Under the pieces are notes generated by a model that was not told the origin of the DNA, did not search any database, and saw only the letters and a program-made list of their open reading frames with translations. The translations under genes and the position numbers were made by a program. DNA of 64,000 nucleotides from Cherax quadricarinatus. Taxonomy: Eukaryota > Arthropoda > Malacostraca > Decapoda > Parastacidae. The DNA lies in assembly GCF_038502225.1 (NCBI RefSeq), contig NC_091357.1, forward strand, positions 11,146,861 to 11,210,860, in the 5' to 3' direction. This document shows, one piece after another, positions 22,940 to 37,000 of this stretch (the stretch's first letter is position 1; the number at the start of each line of letters is the position of its first letter).

Positions 22940-24535
22940 TTTTGTGTTACGATGGCATCTAAGAAAAAATTGTTGCAGGAAATTAAAAGTGCTACACCAG
23001 TGAACACTAAAGTTATAAAAAACCTGATAACCTTATGGCTGTCATGGAAAAACTTTTACTGATGTGGACTGAAGATCAAGTAGTCACATGCCTTTAACCC
23101 TTTGACTGTCGCGGCCGTATATATACGTTTGTGAGGTACCGTGTTTGACGTATATATACTCATAAATTCTAGCGGCTTCAAATCAGGCAGGAGAAAGCTA
23201 GTAGGCCCACATGTGAGAGAATGGGTCTGTGTGGTCAGTGTGCACCACATAAAAAAAATCCTGGAGCACGCAGTGCATAATGAGAAAAAAAAACTCCGAC
23301 CGTTTTTTTTAATTAAAATGCCGACTTTGTGGTCTATTTTCGTATAGTATTTGTGGTTGTATTCTCGTTTTCATGGTCTCATTTGATAGAATGGAAAATA
23401 TATTATAGAAATGGAGGTGATTTTGATTAATTTTACTATAAAAAGAACCTGGAAATGGAGCACAAAGTACAGGAAATGTTTGATTTTTGCCGATGTTCAA
23501 AAGTAAACAAATGATGTCATTGTCCAATAAATGTCCAAATAGCCATTCTAATACGCAGTCATGAATGGGTTGATGTAATTTTTACAATTATTACAGTATT
23601 GCAGTAGTCTGCATAACAGTAAATCTTCTATTTTTTGTTTGAATAAAATTTCAAAATAAAAAGCAAGAGTAATATCACAGGGACCTGGAGACATGACTGA
23701 TGAACAAAGAAAATCTTATTTTAGAGCCAGGAATGTCTGCATTGTTCATTCTGGACCTTATTTTGAAATTGTCGTATTTTTTAATTTTCGTGAAATTGGC
23801 CAAATTGCAAATTTCTGACCATGTTATTGGGTAGTTGAAATCGGTAAATGGGCAGTTTCTTGTGCTCACTCGATATAAAAAATAGAGTTCTGAAGAAATA
23901 GTTATGAGTTTGGTTGACTGGAATAACGGAATTAGCCGAAAATAGGGCTCAAAGTGGGCGAAATTGCCGATTTTTAAATATCGCCGAAGTCGCTAACTTC
24001 GCGAGAGCGTAATTCCGTCAGTTTTCCATCAAATTTCGTTTTTTTGGTGTCTTTACAATCGGGAAAAGATTCTCTATCATTTCATAAGAAAAAATTATTT
24101 TTTTTTTTTTCGAATATTTTGCGACACCAGGAGCAACTTCAGGATTGGGCCCTTCGACAGTCAAAGGGTTAAGCCATGCCATTATCCAGTCCAAGGCCTA
24201 AGAGAGGCTGAGGTGGAGAAGCTGCTGAAAATAAATATGAAGCTAGCAGAGGCTGATTTCATTTCCTTCTGACTTCCTATAATAAATAATACTCACCTCT
24301 CACCCTATGTTAAAGCGAAAAATATTTCAAGGTACGTAATGAGTGTACTGTATGCGCATTTTACTTTTTTTAATTTTTTTAGGTCTAGTTCTATTGTTAA
24401 CTTTATATATGATAGTGTAAACATATTATCAGGCATGTATAGGCATTTAAAAGTGAAAAAAAAAGCAATTCACTTTACAGCAATTTTTGTTTTATGGCAG
24501 CAGCCTGGAACCTAATCTGCCGTATAAGCGAGGCC
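22940..24535 (+). pseudogene. Tigger/pogo-like transposon remnant, split by MITE P2
   Basis: Translated pieces before the insertion (DNLMAVMEKLLLMWTEDQ, 23018-23072) and after it (GGEAAENKYEASRG, about 24209-24250) fit the N-terminal region of Tigger transposases, where a WIEDQ stretch precedes EEAAEEKFEASRGWF. Two stops break the second piece. The 3' end (CCTGGAACCTAATCTGCCGT, about 24506) matches another end at 34118. Confidence 0.6.
23094..24172. mobile_element. TTAA-flanked piggyBac-type MITE, copy P2
   Basis: It begins TTAACCCTTTGACTGTCG and ends CGACAGTCAAAGGGTTAA, near-perfect 18-bp inverted ends with TTAA at both edges; length 1079 bp. The core is inverted relative to P1. It sits inside the Tigger-like remnant. 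Confidence 0.85.
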
Positions 24536-24539
24536 CTCG

Positions 24540-25062
24540 TGTATAAACTTCTCTATATATATTACCAATACCTATATATAACCTTTACCTATGCATAAAC
24601 TTAGTTCATCTATAGGAGAGTCTTGATTAACACATCCCAGTAACACATTTTCAGCAAAACAAGATTGAAATATTTTACGCAAGTTCAGGTTACACAGGAG
24701 AAAGTCTAGAACAGCATGTTGTAAATTTAGGAGAAAATGTGCATCAGTCTGCTTTGCATGTTACATCCAGTTAGAATATGCTGTGTGACACTTCCCCTCC
24801 ACACCACACCAAGCCTACAAGCATTATTTTTAGAGAAAAAGCTAGTATCATCTTTAATATGAATAACCTTCCTTGCCGCCAGCTGAATGTGTCTATAAAT
24901 TCCCATACCATACTCAGCTGTTTACTTTCATATTCAGCATGATGTATCAAACCCATTTCTTACAATCAGGTATTCAAAGAGTCTGGCAGAATTAAGGAAA
25001 GCATACTATCTTATGTAAGCTATATTAAATCATATATACATCACTGACTGCAAGCAACATAC
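24540..25062. other. Intronic sequence downstream of the last visible IFT81 exon
   Basis: No further IFT81 exon is recognisable here on the minus strand, and no other gene. Confidence 0.4.
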
Positions 25063-28000
25063 CTTAACTTCCTGTTCAAGTTTACTCATATTAGTGTCCA
25101 AGCCTGCTGCCACAGAATCATATGCATGCTTCTTGTCATTATAATCCACGGTTAAATCTTGTGCTTTTTGTCTCAGAGGGCGCAGTTCTGAAAAAAATTT
25201 AATATGTGTACAAATACTGTAAATGAACATGAGTATCACATATATGCTTTGCCTCATTCTGCATCATCACCACTCCCTATCCCATCTTGCAACCCTCTTT
25301 TATTATGGTATTGCACATTACCTCTACCTTTATGGCTATTTATTAGTACATTTACTAATGAGCTGGAAGCAGTAGTATGCTGCTAAGAACAGGAATCTTC
25401 AAATCAGGTATAAGATTAGACTTCTCAAGCATGATTGGGAAAGCCTTGATTTAAACTTAAAAGAGCAACAACATAAGACCAACATTTAAAAACAATAAGG
25501 AAATATGCAGTGGAAGATCTGTAATAAATCTTTATGGAGATGTATAAAGGCTTTAGTGAAGTAGAAAACTCTGTATAGATAACCATATTTGATTGCTTTG
25601 GTGGGATGTAGCTGGTTTGTTGAAAGAAGAACCATATTTGATGCAAAACTAAGTGGTCTGTATATACAACAAAGTAGGTGATTATCTTGCATATGGCAGT
25701 TTAAAAATGAAATGATCTGATGAAAGCTAAGTTTGAAACACCTCTAAATAAAAATTCTGTAATAAGGTGTATATATATATAAAAAAAAAAATAGAGCAAG
25801 AGTTGCCTTAATTACCTAGTGCCGAAAGTCCCCTGTATTTCTTTAATATGCTTTGTGCTATAAAAAAAATCTGTTGCCAATGGGAGATTGTAAATAAAGT
25901 ACTACATGCACTTACCTTTGATAAGTGGGGCCAGGCGTGCTTTTCTTTCTGCAATTTTACGATTCAACTCCATAACCATGCCAGACATTTCCTCAAGTGT
26001 CTGTCCTTTGCGTTCATCAACTTCAGCTTTCATTGATGAAACCTTCTCCATGGTCTCCTGAGTTTCACGGAAACCTGACACACCCATCTGCGACTCTAGA
26101 GCACTCTGAAAGTTAACACAAGGCAATCCTACACACAGGAAATGTTGGCCTACATTGAACTACAACAAATGGTTTTCTATTAAACATTTAAGATTCTGGT
26201 CATCTTTCCACTGCTGTCGAGTTTGGGAGACCATACACTCGCACTTGTGTACTGGACACACGTGACTCGCTCATGGATATCACAGAGAAAAATGACTGAC
26301 ACCACTCTGTGAGGAATGTCAGGTCACAATGTCCATCCAACATTTGCTAATAGATTGTCTTGCCTCTCAGGGTGCATGCAGAATCCACACTTCCAACACC
26401 TTAGCCATCTCAACACACACTCTCATGAACCTCCTTGTAGAAAGTCCCACCTTTGACACAGACTCCTGGACTTCTCAACTGAAACTAACCTATTGCACCA
26501 CTTACTTTGATTTCCAGTTAGAATAAACTAGGGGTAAGCCCCCCACCCCCACTAACCCCTAACTTTACACACCTTACCTCACTCATTCTTAACCTTTGCA
26601 CATTTTTTCACATATCCTCCCCTGCAGTACTGTATGACCCTTACAGCTTTAGTGCTTAATTTGATTATAATTATAATAATAATTCTGTTTTATTTCCTTG
26701 GAAGTAAATTTTGGTAAATCTAGTAAAATTAAAATCACTATATAACCATAGACTTACAAGTTGCTCTAACATTTGTGCCTCTTTGGAATGCAGAATTTCT
26801 CCAGTTCGACTAAGAACCCCAAATTCAGCTCTCAGTTCACTTAATTCAGCTCGTTTCATTTTGTATGCTGAGCTCTTGCCCCTTAGTTTATTGACATAGC
26901 GCTTGAACTCTTCACCTCGGAGGACTTGTTCACCAGAGAACTGTTGAAGTTGATCCTGCTTGTCCTGCAAGAGATGGTAGATGTAATATAGTATTTGTTT
27001 CACACCGACAGTCTTTTAAAATAATGAAACATTAAAACACTCTTTATTTGGATGAAATTTGTATTATGTGATATCCCATTACTATGGAACCAGTAATTCT
27101 CTCTGTGCAACATAAATATAATCTTACAAAATCAGTGCAGTTCACAAAATGTAACAAGAGTCCTATCATGAAAAGAAGTTCAGTGTTAATGACCTGATTG
27201 AGATTGCTACAATTGCTATGGGCTTGGCATTTATCTATCTAGATATATATATCTCATTTCTTTCTTTCAACGCACCAGCCGTATCCCACTGTGGTGGGTG
27301 GCCCAAAAGCAAAAACAAAAGTTTCTTTTTTTAAATTTAGTAATTTATACAGGAGGAGGAGTTACTAGGCCCTTGCTCCCGGCATTTTAGTCACCTCTTA
27401 CAACACGCATGGCTTGCGGAGGAAGAATTTTGTTCCACTTCCCCATGGAGATACCAGGAAATAAACAAGAACAAGAACTAGAAAGAAAATAGAAGAAAAC
27501 CCAGAGGGGTGCATATATATATATATGCTTGTACATGTATGTGTAGTGTGACCTAAGTGTAAGTAGAAGTAGCAAGACGTACCTGAAATCTTGCATGTTT
27601 AAAAGACAGAAAAAAGACACCAGCAATCCTACCATCATGTAAAACAATTACAGGATTCCGTTTTACACTCACTTGGCAGGACGGTAGTACCTCCCTGGGT
27701 GGTTGCTGTCTACCAACCTACTACCTACAATATAGTATATTTCTTTCTTTCAACACACTGGCCGTATCCCACCGAGGTGGGGTGGCCCAAAAGAAAAAAC
27801 CAATGTTTCTCCTTTTACATTTAGTAATATATATAGGAGAAGGGGTTACTAGCCCCTTGCTCCCGGCATTTTAGTCACCTCTTACAACACGCATGGCTTA
27901 CGGAGGAAGAATTCTGTTCCACTTCCCCATGGAGGTAAGAGGAAATAAACAAGAACAAGAACTAGAAAGAAAATAGAAGAAAACCCAAAGGGGTGTGTAT

Positions 28001-31000
28001 ATATATGCTTGTACATGTATGTGTAGTGTGACCTAAGTAAGTAGAAGTAGCAAGACGTACCTGAAATCTTGCATGTGTATTGGACAAAAAAAAAGACACC
28101 AGCAATCCTACCATCATGTAAAACAATTACAGGCTTCAGTTTTACACTCACTAGGCAGGACAGTAGTACCTCCCTGGGCAGTTGCTGTCTATAGTATATT
28201 TACTTATACATATTATATATAGTACATGTATATTTATTTATACATATTATAGGTAGTAGGTTGGTAGACAGCAACCACCCAGGGAGGTACTACCGTCCTG
28301 CCAAGTGAGTGTAAAACGAAAGCCTGTAATTGTTTTACATGATGGTAAGATTGCTGGCGTCTTTTGTCTGTCTCATAAATATGCAAGATTACAGGTACGT
28401 CTTGCTACTTCTACTTACCCTTAGGTCACACTACACATACATGTACAAGCATATATATGTATATATACGCATCCCTCTGGGTTTTCTTCTATTTTCTTTC
28501 TAGTTCTTGTTGGGCCACCCTGCCTCGGTGGGATATGGCCGGTTTGTTGAAAGTTGAAGAAAAGATTTCTTCCTATACTTTCTAAGTGAAAATTCATTTT
28601 TCTACATTCATAGGATAATGTCATTACAAAGGAACTGGAGGTACTTTATTCTTCCATAGATCAAACCTCATTACCTTCCATTTCCCAAGCACTGTATGAC
28701 TCCTGTGGGTTTAGCTCTTTCCCATGAATTTAATAATAAATAGACATATTGTTAGAGTGTGAGCAGGGAAATTTTATGAAAGGATTAAGGGAAACCTGTT
28801 AGCCAGACTTGAGTCCTGGAGGTGGAAAAGTGCCATAACTCTGAAGGGCAGGAATGTTGCAGTCTGAGGGTAATCTGAACTGTGATGTCAGAACACTTTT
28901 GGCAACACAGTGACTGAATGAATGATGGTGATTTTTTTTCCTCTGGGTGACCCCTGCCTTGGTGGGAGAGCTACTTAGGTAAAAAAAAAAAAAAAGAAAA
29001 TTAAATAATATTTGATTTCTAAATTTAACTAACCCTCATATCCTCTTGAAGGTTTGCTAATTCTCCTCGTAGTTCATTAAGACGTTCAGCAGCTTGTTCT
29101 TTCTTTCGGGTGATTATTGCTGCATTTTGCCGAAAAAATGATAACTTTCCAACCTGCCAAAAAGAAAAAGCAAAGAGATGAAAAACTTAAGTAAGCTTGT
29201 TTACATACAATTTTAGATGATTACAATTGTCCTATGCAGTAACATATATCTAAAGTAAAGCATAACTTGAAAATACTGAATAAAGTGACTTATTATTGTC
29301 CACAATGGTGTGCATTGTTGACTTTACCATTAAAATTATAAACAAAAATATACTCTCATAATTAAACTGCCTACCTTGCTCTCTGGGCTGTCATCTTCTT
29401 CCACTTCCTTCATACGAGCTTCATTCAAGTTGTTGATCTCAGCTGTCAGTGCACGAATCTGACAAACATCGGAAAAAATTACATCTCCATACCATATATA
29501 AGTTTTTGCACACAATTAATTTACTGCACAAAAGGGTCATTCAGGCTACATTGAGGAATGGAGATCTGCAGAAGGGAGGGAGGTCACAGCTGATGTAGCA
29601 AATCAATGTTAGTCAAGAAAGATTACAGTAAAGAGTCTGCATTACAAGTAGGACTCTCAGATAGGGTGGACAGTGAGTATCAGGACACTGAATGTTATAT
29701 CTGTTGCTAATCTTAGTGTATATCATGCCATGCTCAGCTTTTTTAATTCCTTAGCAATAGTGTGGAATAAATTAGTTAATCACTATACTTAATATAATTC
29801 TTCTTTCAACATACCAGCCGTATCCCACCGAGGCGGGGTGGCCCAAAAAGAAAAACGAAAGTTTCTCCTTTTACATTTAGTAATATATACAGGAAAAGGG
29901 GTTACTAGCCCCTTGCTCCTGGAATTTCAGTCGCCTCTTACAACACACATGGCTTACGGAGGAAGAATTCTGTTCCACTTCCCCATGGAGATAAGAGGAA
30001 ATAAACAAGAACAAGAACTAGAAAGAAAATAAAAGAAAACCCAGAGGGATGTGTATATATATGCTTGTACATGTATGTGTAGTGTGACCTAAGTGTAAGT
30101 AGAAGTAGCAAGACGTACCTGAAATCTTGCATGTTCACGAGACAGAAAAAACGACACCAGCAATCCTACCATCATGTAAAACAATTACAGGCTTTCGTTT
30201 TACACTCACTTGGCAGGACGGTAGCACCTCCCTGGGCGGTTGCTGTCTACCAACCTACTACCTAGGACTCCATATAATTCTTGATATTATATTTTGATTC
30301 TCTGTTGCACAGTACTTCTACTTCTTCAAGTTGCATTTGTAGAGATATATTTTGGACTACACATTATATTCTTTTTCCTCTTAACTGCAGTGAAGTGTGA
30401 GCAATTCAGCCTTTCCTATGGCCAATTTTATAAAAAAGAAAGTTTAATATTTCTTCTTCCTTGGATTCTATTCCTTCACATCTTCCAAATCTCTAACCGT
30501 AAGATACTTGAAAACTTAGTGTTTTATATTCCCAATTAAATAAAATCAGATTTAAATTTTAGACGATGTATGGGGTTTGAACTGGGGTCCTGAGGGAACT
30601 GAAACGAGTGCTTTTACATACAAGTCAAATCTGATATTGCTGTAGTGTATATACTAAAAAAAAAAAAAAATGTATACTGTATTTGTATGTTTTTTCTAAC
30701 TACCTGCATAAGTGAAATACATATGTATAAGATGAGTTATATGCAAGAGTGCGTACCAATGGAGTCATTGCAACATGTGAGCAGCACAGGGACGAACAAT
30801 GACATCTGATGAACTTTTGCGACACCTAACTGGTCATCTGAGAAAACAACCATAAAATGGAAGTTGCTAGAGGCTGCATTAATTGCCACTGCTGACACAA
30901 TCCTGCAAAGGTCTGGTAGCTTGTGTGTTTCTAAACTTTTAGCCAAAAGATTATTGCCCATGTTAGAATTGGCTGTTAAGTGAATGAACAAATAAAATAT

Positions 31001-34000
31001 GAATGAGAAGCTGTATACTACAGCAAGCCTACTGGCCCATGCTAGGTAGGTGTTACTCAAATTCATCCAACCCTTCTCACTTGTCCACCTAATTTCTACA
31101 ACCTGAAGCACCTTGCCTCACCTCACCCTAGCTGCTGGTCATCTGCTTTGTCCACTATATAACATCCTGTTTAGTACTGATAAAGGCACTTATGGTAAAA
31201 TGTTTCATTTAGGATATGTCCTGGCCTGTACATAAGTGTCCTTATTCACACAGCCATACACAATGGGAATGCCTAGCACATTTGTCTTTGGTTCAATTCC
31301 TAGATGAAGTAGAAAATTAGACAAGGATCTGTTACTCTCTTTACCTCTATTTAAGTATGAGTAAAATTCTGAATATACAGTGGAACCCCGAATATCGGCC
31401 ATAATCCATTCCAGGTCAGCCTAAATTCGAAAAAGCCTAAATTCAAAGCAATATTTCCCATAAGAATTAAACAATCAATCCGTTCCAGACACCCAAAAAT
31501 AATAAAAAAAATACATTTTGTAAAGTTTAACTATAGTTTTACTTACACAAAACAATGACAATTACATATAAATAAACATCTAAATCATTATTACATACTT
31601 GCATTGAAGATTTGTTGGCGATGGAAGACAGGGAGGAGGGGAGAGGGAGGAGGAGAGGTTATTGTTTGGATGGGGAATCCCCCTCCATAATGACTTCAGA
31701 TATCAAGTCCCTCTCTGGGGTTACTTCCCTTCTTTGTCTTCTAATGTCACTTGGACCAGCTTGAGAGTCACTGGACCCCTGTCGCACAAAAAACTGTCCA
31801 GGGAGGTCTGTTTCTGGCACCTCTTTAAAGAATTGCCTGAAGTGGGCCAAGGTTTTGTCACTGAACATGTTGCAGATATGGCTTGTTTCAGCTTGGTCAG
31901 GGTGATATTTCTCAGCAAAATCTTGCACCCTACTCCACATTGCACAAATCTCTTAAATCTCTGAAGAAGGCACTTTTGCCAGGATAGAAGTTATTCTTGA
32001 TTTGTTTTTGCCATACATCCTGGCAAGCTGGAGCACACGCACACCACTCTCATAATTTTTCAATAACTTTTCTTAAATTCCATCGTGTTTCTCACTTTCT
32101 TTACCAAAGAAACTTTACTAGGAACTTTCTTTGGGCCCATGGTGGCTTATTTCAGTCATACCTAATAAACAAGCCCAAAAACAAATGGATTTTAAGAAAA
32201 TGTTTTGATGAATGCGCGGAGTATATGCTCATTCACTGAGAGACAGGGAGACTGACTCACCAACATGCAGCATCCCGGTGGGAGGCTGGCTGACACATCT
32301 AATACGGCTGATTTGCGAGGTACCGGCTGAAATATGGAGTAAAATTTCGGCCAAAAAACTGGCCTAAATACAATTCGGCCGATATACACAGCGGCCAATA
32401 TTCGGGGTTCCACTCTAAATCATCTTGTGAAATGTACATACCATGAAGTCAAACTTTGAGTTTCAAGTTAAAATATAAATATAAATGTAAGACAAATATT
32501 TTAAACTGTTAATAAATGAAACAGCTTATATTTACGTATTTAACCCTTTGACTGTCGGAAGCCCCTTTCTGAAACTGTCATTCTATGTTGCAAATTTTTT
32601 GGAAAAAAAAAAAATTCTTATGAAATGATAATCTTTTTCCGATGGTAATGACACCAAAAGTACAAAATTTGGTCAAAACTCACGGAATTACGCTCCCGCA
32701 AAGTTAGCGGTCTCTGCGACATATATGCATTGGCGGTTTCGCCGAATTTGAGCCCTGTTTTTGGCCAATTCTTGTTCCAGTTGACCAAACTCATAGCTAT
32801 TTCTTTAAAACTCCATTTTTTCTATCAGTTGAGTACAAGAAACTGCCTATTTACCAATTTGAACTACCCAATAAAGTGGTCAGAAATTGGTAATTTGGCC
32901 AATTTCATGCAAATTAAAAAAGATGCCAATTTCAAAATAGGGTCCAGAATAAACAATGTAGACATTCTTGGCACTGAAGTAACATATCCTCTGTTCATTA
33001 GTCACATCTCTAGGCCCCTCTTATATTACTATTGCTTTCTATTTTGATTTTTTATTCATACAAAAAATACAAAATTTACTGTTATGCAGACTACTGCATT
33101 ATTGTAAAAATGGTATAAATAATATCAGTGCACTAGTGAAAAAATATTAAACTCCCCAGTTGATGTGTATTGGACATGTGGTGTGATTTGCTTACTCCTG
33201 AACATTGGTAAAAATCAAACATTTCCGCTACTTTGAGCTCAATTTCAAGGTCGTTTTCATCGTGAAACTAATCAAAATCATCTCTATTTCTGTAATATGT
33301 TTTCCATTTTTATCACGTGAAACCATGAAAATGAGAATACAACGATAAATACTATACGAAAATACACCTCAAAGTCGGCGTCTTAATCCCAAAGAACGGT
33401 CTTTTTTTTTTTCTCTCATTATGCACTGCATGCTGCAGGATTTTTTTTATGTGGTGCACACTGACCACACAGACCCATTCTCTCACATGTGGGCCTACCA
33501 GTTTTCTTCTGCTTGATTTGAAGCTGCTAGAATTTATGTGTATTAATACGTCCAAAACACTGGCTCGTAAAACAGTCAAAGGGTTAAATACTGCTGAACT
33601 AGAAAAATAGCTTAACATATATGTTAGGCAAACTTTAGTAATGCTACAGATCACTTTATCAGGTGTTTACTCTCTTGACTGTAAATGTCATCACTTGCAC
33701 ATCCACAGATCCATACTTGTCCTAAAGCACTGTTAAACAATAATAACAAATGGCTAATAAAGATATCAAAATTCAAGTAAAACAGTAAAAATAAATAAAG
33801 AAAATAGACTATGGTTTAAAGAGCAGTAGAATGAAAGTACATATCTGCTAAAGAAGAAATGCTAGCAAATAAGTGAATACTAAAATTATCTAAGAGCTGT
33901 GACTTCCTACAAATAAGTACTACTCACTTCTCACCCTACATTAAGACTACAAATATTTTAAGGTAAGTAATGCATGTACTTTGTATGTATTTTACTTTTT

Positions 34001-37000
34001 ATTGTGTTTTTAATGCCTAGTTCTATTACTAACTTCATATAAGTTAGTGTAAACTTGTTGTCTGGCATTTATATGCTTTGTAAGTGGAAAAAATGGCGTT
34101 CCTTTTTCCGGCGATGGCCTGGAACCTAACCTGCCATATAAGTGAGGCCCTACTGTACCTCTCTTTTTAGGGTTGTGCTTTAGGTCCCTATCCCAGGAGG
34201 AAAAAAGATCTTAACACAGAGTAAGAAAGATTCATCCTTGTACAAATAGGCAAACCATTACCTGTTTCTTTACAGTGTCTATTTCCTGTTGTCCCATTGC
34301 AGGCTGTGTTGCTACTTGTTGCAGGGTTGACACATGTCGTCGTTTTAATGCAAGCTCCTTAGGTAACTTCTCCTTGACAATATATGTGTTCACATTCACA
34401 TCTTCCTCCAGCCTCTGTAATAGCCCTGTTGAGAAAAAAAAAATTAAACTGCACTGAGTCTGCAGCACATTTACTCAATTAATTAGCATATATAGCTGGA
34501 CTTGAGTCCTGGAAATGGGAAGTACAATGCCTGCATTTTAATGGAGGGGTTTGGGATATTGGCTTCTAAACTGTTGTATTCTGAGCACCTCTACAAAAAC
34601 AGTGATTATGTGTGAGTGAGGTGAAAGCTTTGAATGATGATGAAAGTATTTTCTTTTTGGGGATTTTCTTTCTTTTTGGGTCACCCTGCCTCGGTGGGAG
34701 ATGGCTGACTTGTTAAAAAAAAAAAAAAAATGTATGTATAGGACATATATAGGGTTTGCTACTATCCCTGGTTTCAGTATCCTTGGCAGGTCCTTGGAAC
34801 ATATCCCCCATGAATACAGGAGTCCTAGTGTATTCTCAAAACTGTAGCTAATCTGTAACCAAGCAATCTGCAAACACATTTATTGCAACTTCTATGTCTA
34901 TTCTAAAGAAATAAAAAACAGATTTAATTATATAATTCTTATCCAATTTTTACCAAACATATGTGAGTTTTCAATACATGTATTCAATGAACCTGCACAG
35001 AGTATGAATGCATTTGGTAAAAAAAAAAGTGAAACATTTTGATTTAAAATATCGAAATTTCTGTTTGCATATTTACAATGACTGTAACTGCAAATCAGCA
35101 TCTTTAATCACAAAAGTAATGGGTTCCACAGTACCAATATTTTAAATCAGGGACCTACTGCATTCTGCATTCAGGCTGCATGAACCACTAATAGGAATTC
35201 TTTCACCAGCACCCTAAATCATGGAGCAGGAAGTTGAAGACCCTTAGGAGGATACTCAAAGTGCAGGATACTGAAACAGGAAACTCAACCTGTGAAATGG
35301 ATGATAAACACATTGGTGTGAATGCAAACAGATCTCATACAGGAACTGGGCAAAGCTCTGCATCCTTGCATTCTCAGATGGATTTTGCTTACTCTTGTAT
35401 CCCTGCTAGCAAGAAAAATGTGAATCACTGCAAGCACATGAATCCACAAGAAACAAGTTTAACATTAAAAGCAACATTTTCATTCATGCCCATACATTAG
35501 GAACTTAATCTCTGTGGAGAGCTAACTATGTCAAGATCTAGAGAACCAACTGGATCATGAATGGTTGTCTAGTTATGTTATTCTTCATATTTATACAGAG
35601 ATATGCCATAAAATACGATAAACACATTTGACCATATCTGACCATGAGTTTATAATCTTGGTCTGGTCATATCAGACTTGGACAGGCTGCCCAAAGGATA
35701 AATGTTAGCTTTTCTTTTGCATGGTTGATAAACACCCAAACCCTCTCATGGACAAGGGATAGTGATCACTATTGTTACCTATTACATGGGAAGTACAGTG
35801 CCTGCACTCTGAAGGAGGGATGGGGATGTTGCAGCTCAGAGGGCCATTTGAATTGTAATATCCAGACACTTCTGGCAAGGCAGACACTTCTGGCAAGTTT
35901 TTTTTTTTTTTTGTAAGTCACCCCTAACTTGAAGGCAATGGCAGTTGTTAAAAATAAAAAATCATCACCATAAAAACTTACCCTCAGGTGTGGTGCCCAT
36001 GCCAGCCTTCCGTATATCTTTCAGCTGCGTTTGCAGGCGCAAAGTTCTCTGCTCAGATAGCTGTATAGCAGCTTTTAGATCAGACTCCTGTTGTGCCATT
36101 TCCTTCTTTCGTTCTCTCTCTTGTCGAAGAGCACGGGCTGATGCCAGCATTGTTTCACTGTTTGGAGTTCCCTCTATCTGCTCAGCAAATCTTTGTCAAA
36201 GTGTGTATCTTTTAAAGCATTACTACTATACATATATTCAGATTAAATATCTTTACAATATCTTATACTGGCACTTTTAACCCACTGGTATGTACTGTAT
36301 GAATCCACAATTTAATATTTTATAATCTATTACAATAACTACAAGTGGTCTTTATATACCTACACTGACACAGTGTAAAAATACTGTAATTTGATCACAA
36401 CTATGACAAAATATGTACTGTAGAGTACGATTTATGTAAAACTTAAATAATTTCAATCAATATACTTCTTAGAAACTCTGTACATATTTGATTAAAAATT
36501 ATACAAATTTTCATAATAAAAATAATTTGAAATGAAGTTGGAATAAAGTTTTTAAAACTGAAATATCAAGAGCATACCTTTTGTTTCATTTTTTCAATCC
36601 TCCTGAAAACAAGGTCACGCTCCTCTTCCATTGCCGTGATGTCACGACGAAGTTCAGATGTGGAAAACCCACTAGTTCGTAATGACTCATATTCACGATG
36701 AATAATTTTGAACTTATCAATTAGCTCTTCATACTGAAAGTACAGATATAAAACAATTCAGTACATAAATAATAACCAGATATCCAAATATTAATTACAT
36801 ATGTTACTATGGATTGAATAAAGTATAGTATAATATCCTATACACATAACACATACAGTACTGTACTAATTAGTTAAATAAACTGAGCAAAATTAACTAA
36901 CAAGAGGATGTCAGAATTAAATATGAGGTAATGAAAAAGAGCAGCAGGCACTATAAAGATTATAGAATATATGTGACATAACTTAACATTAGGAGCATAT

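Noticed and set aside
22940..23060. Possible host gene starting MASKKKLLQEIKSATPV
   Set aside because: It is the edge of a Tigger-like transposon remnant, as shown by the WTEDQ and EAAENKYEASRG pieces flanking the MITE.
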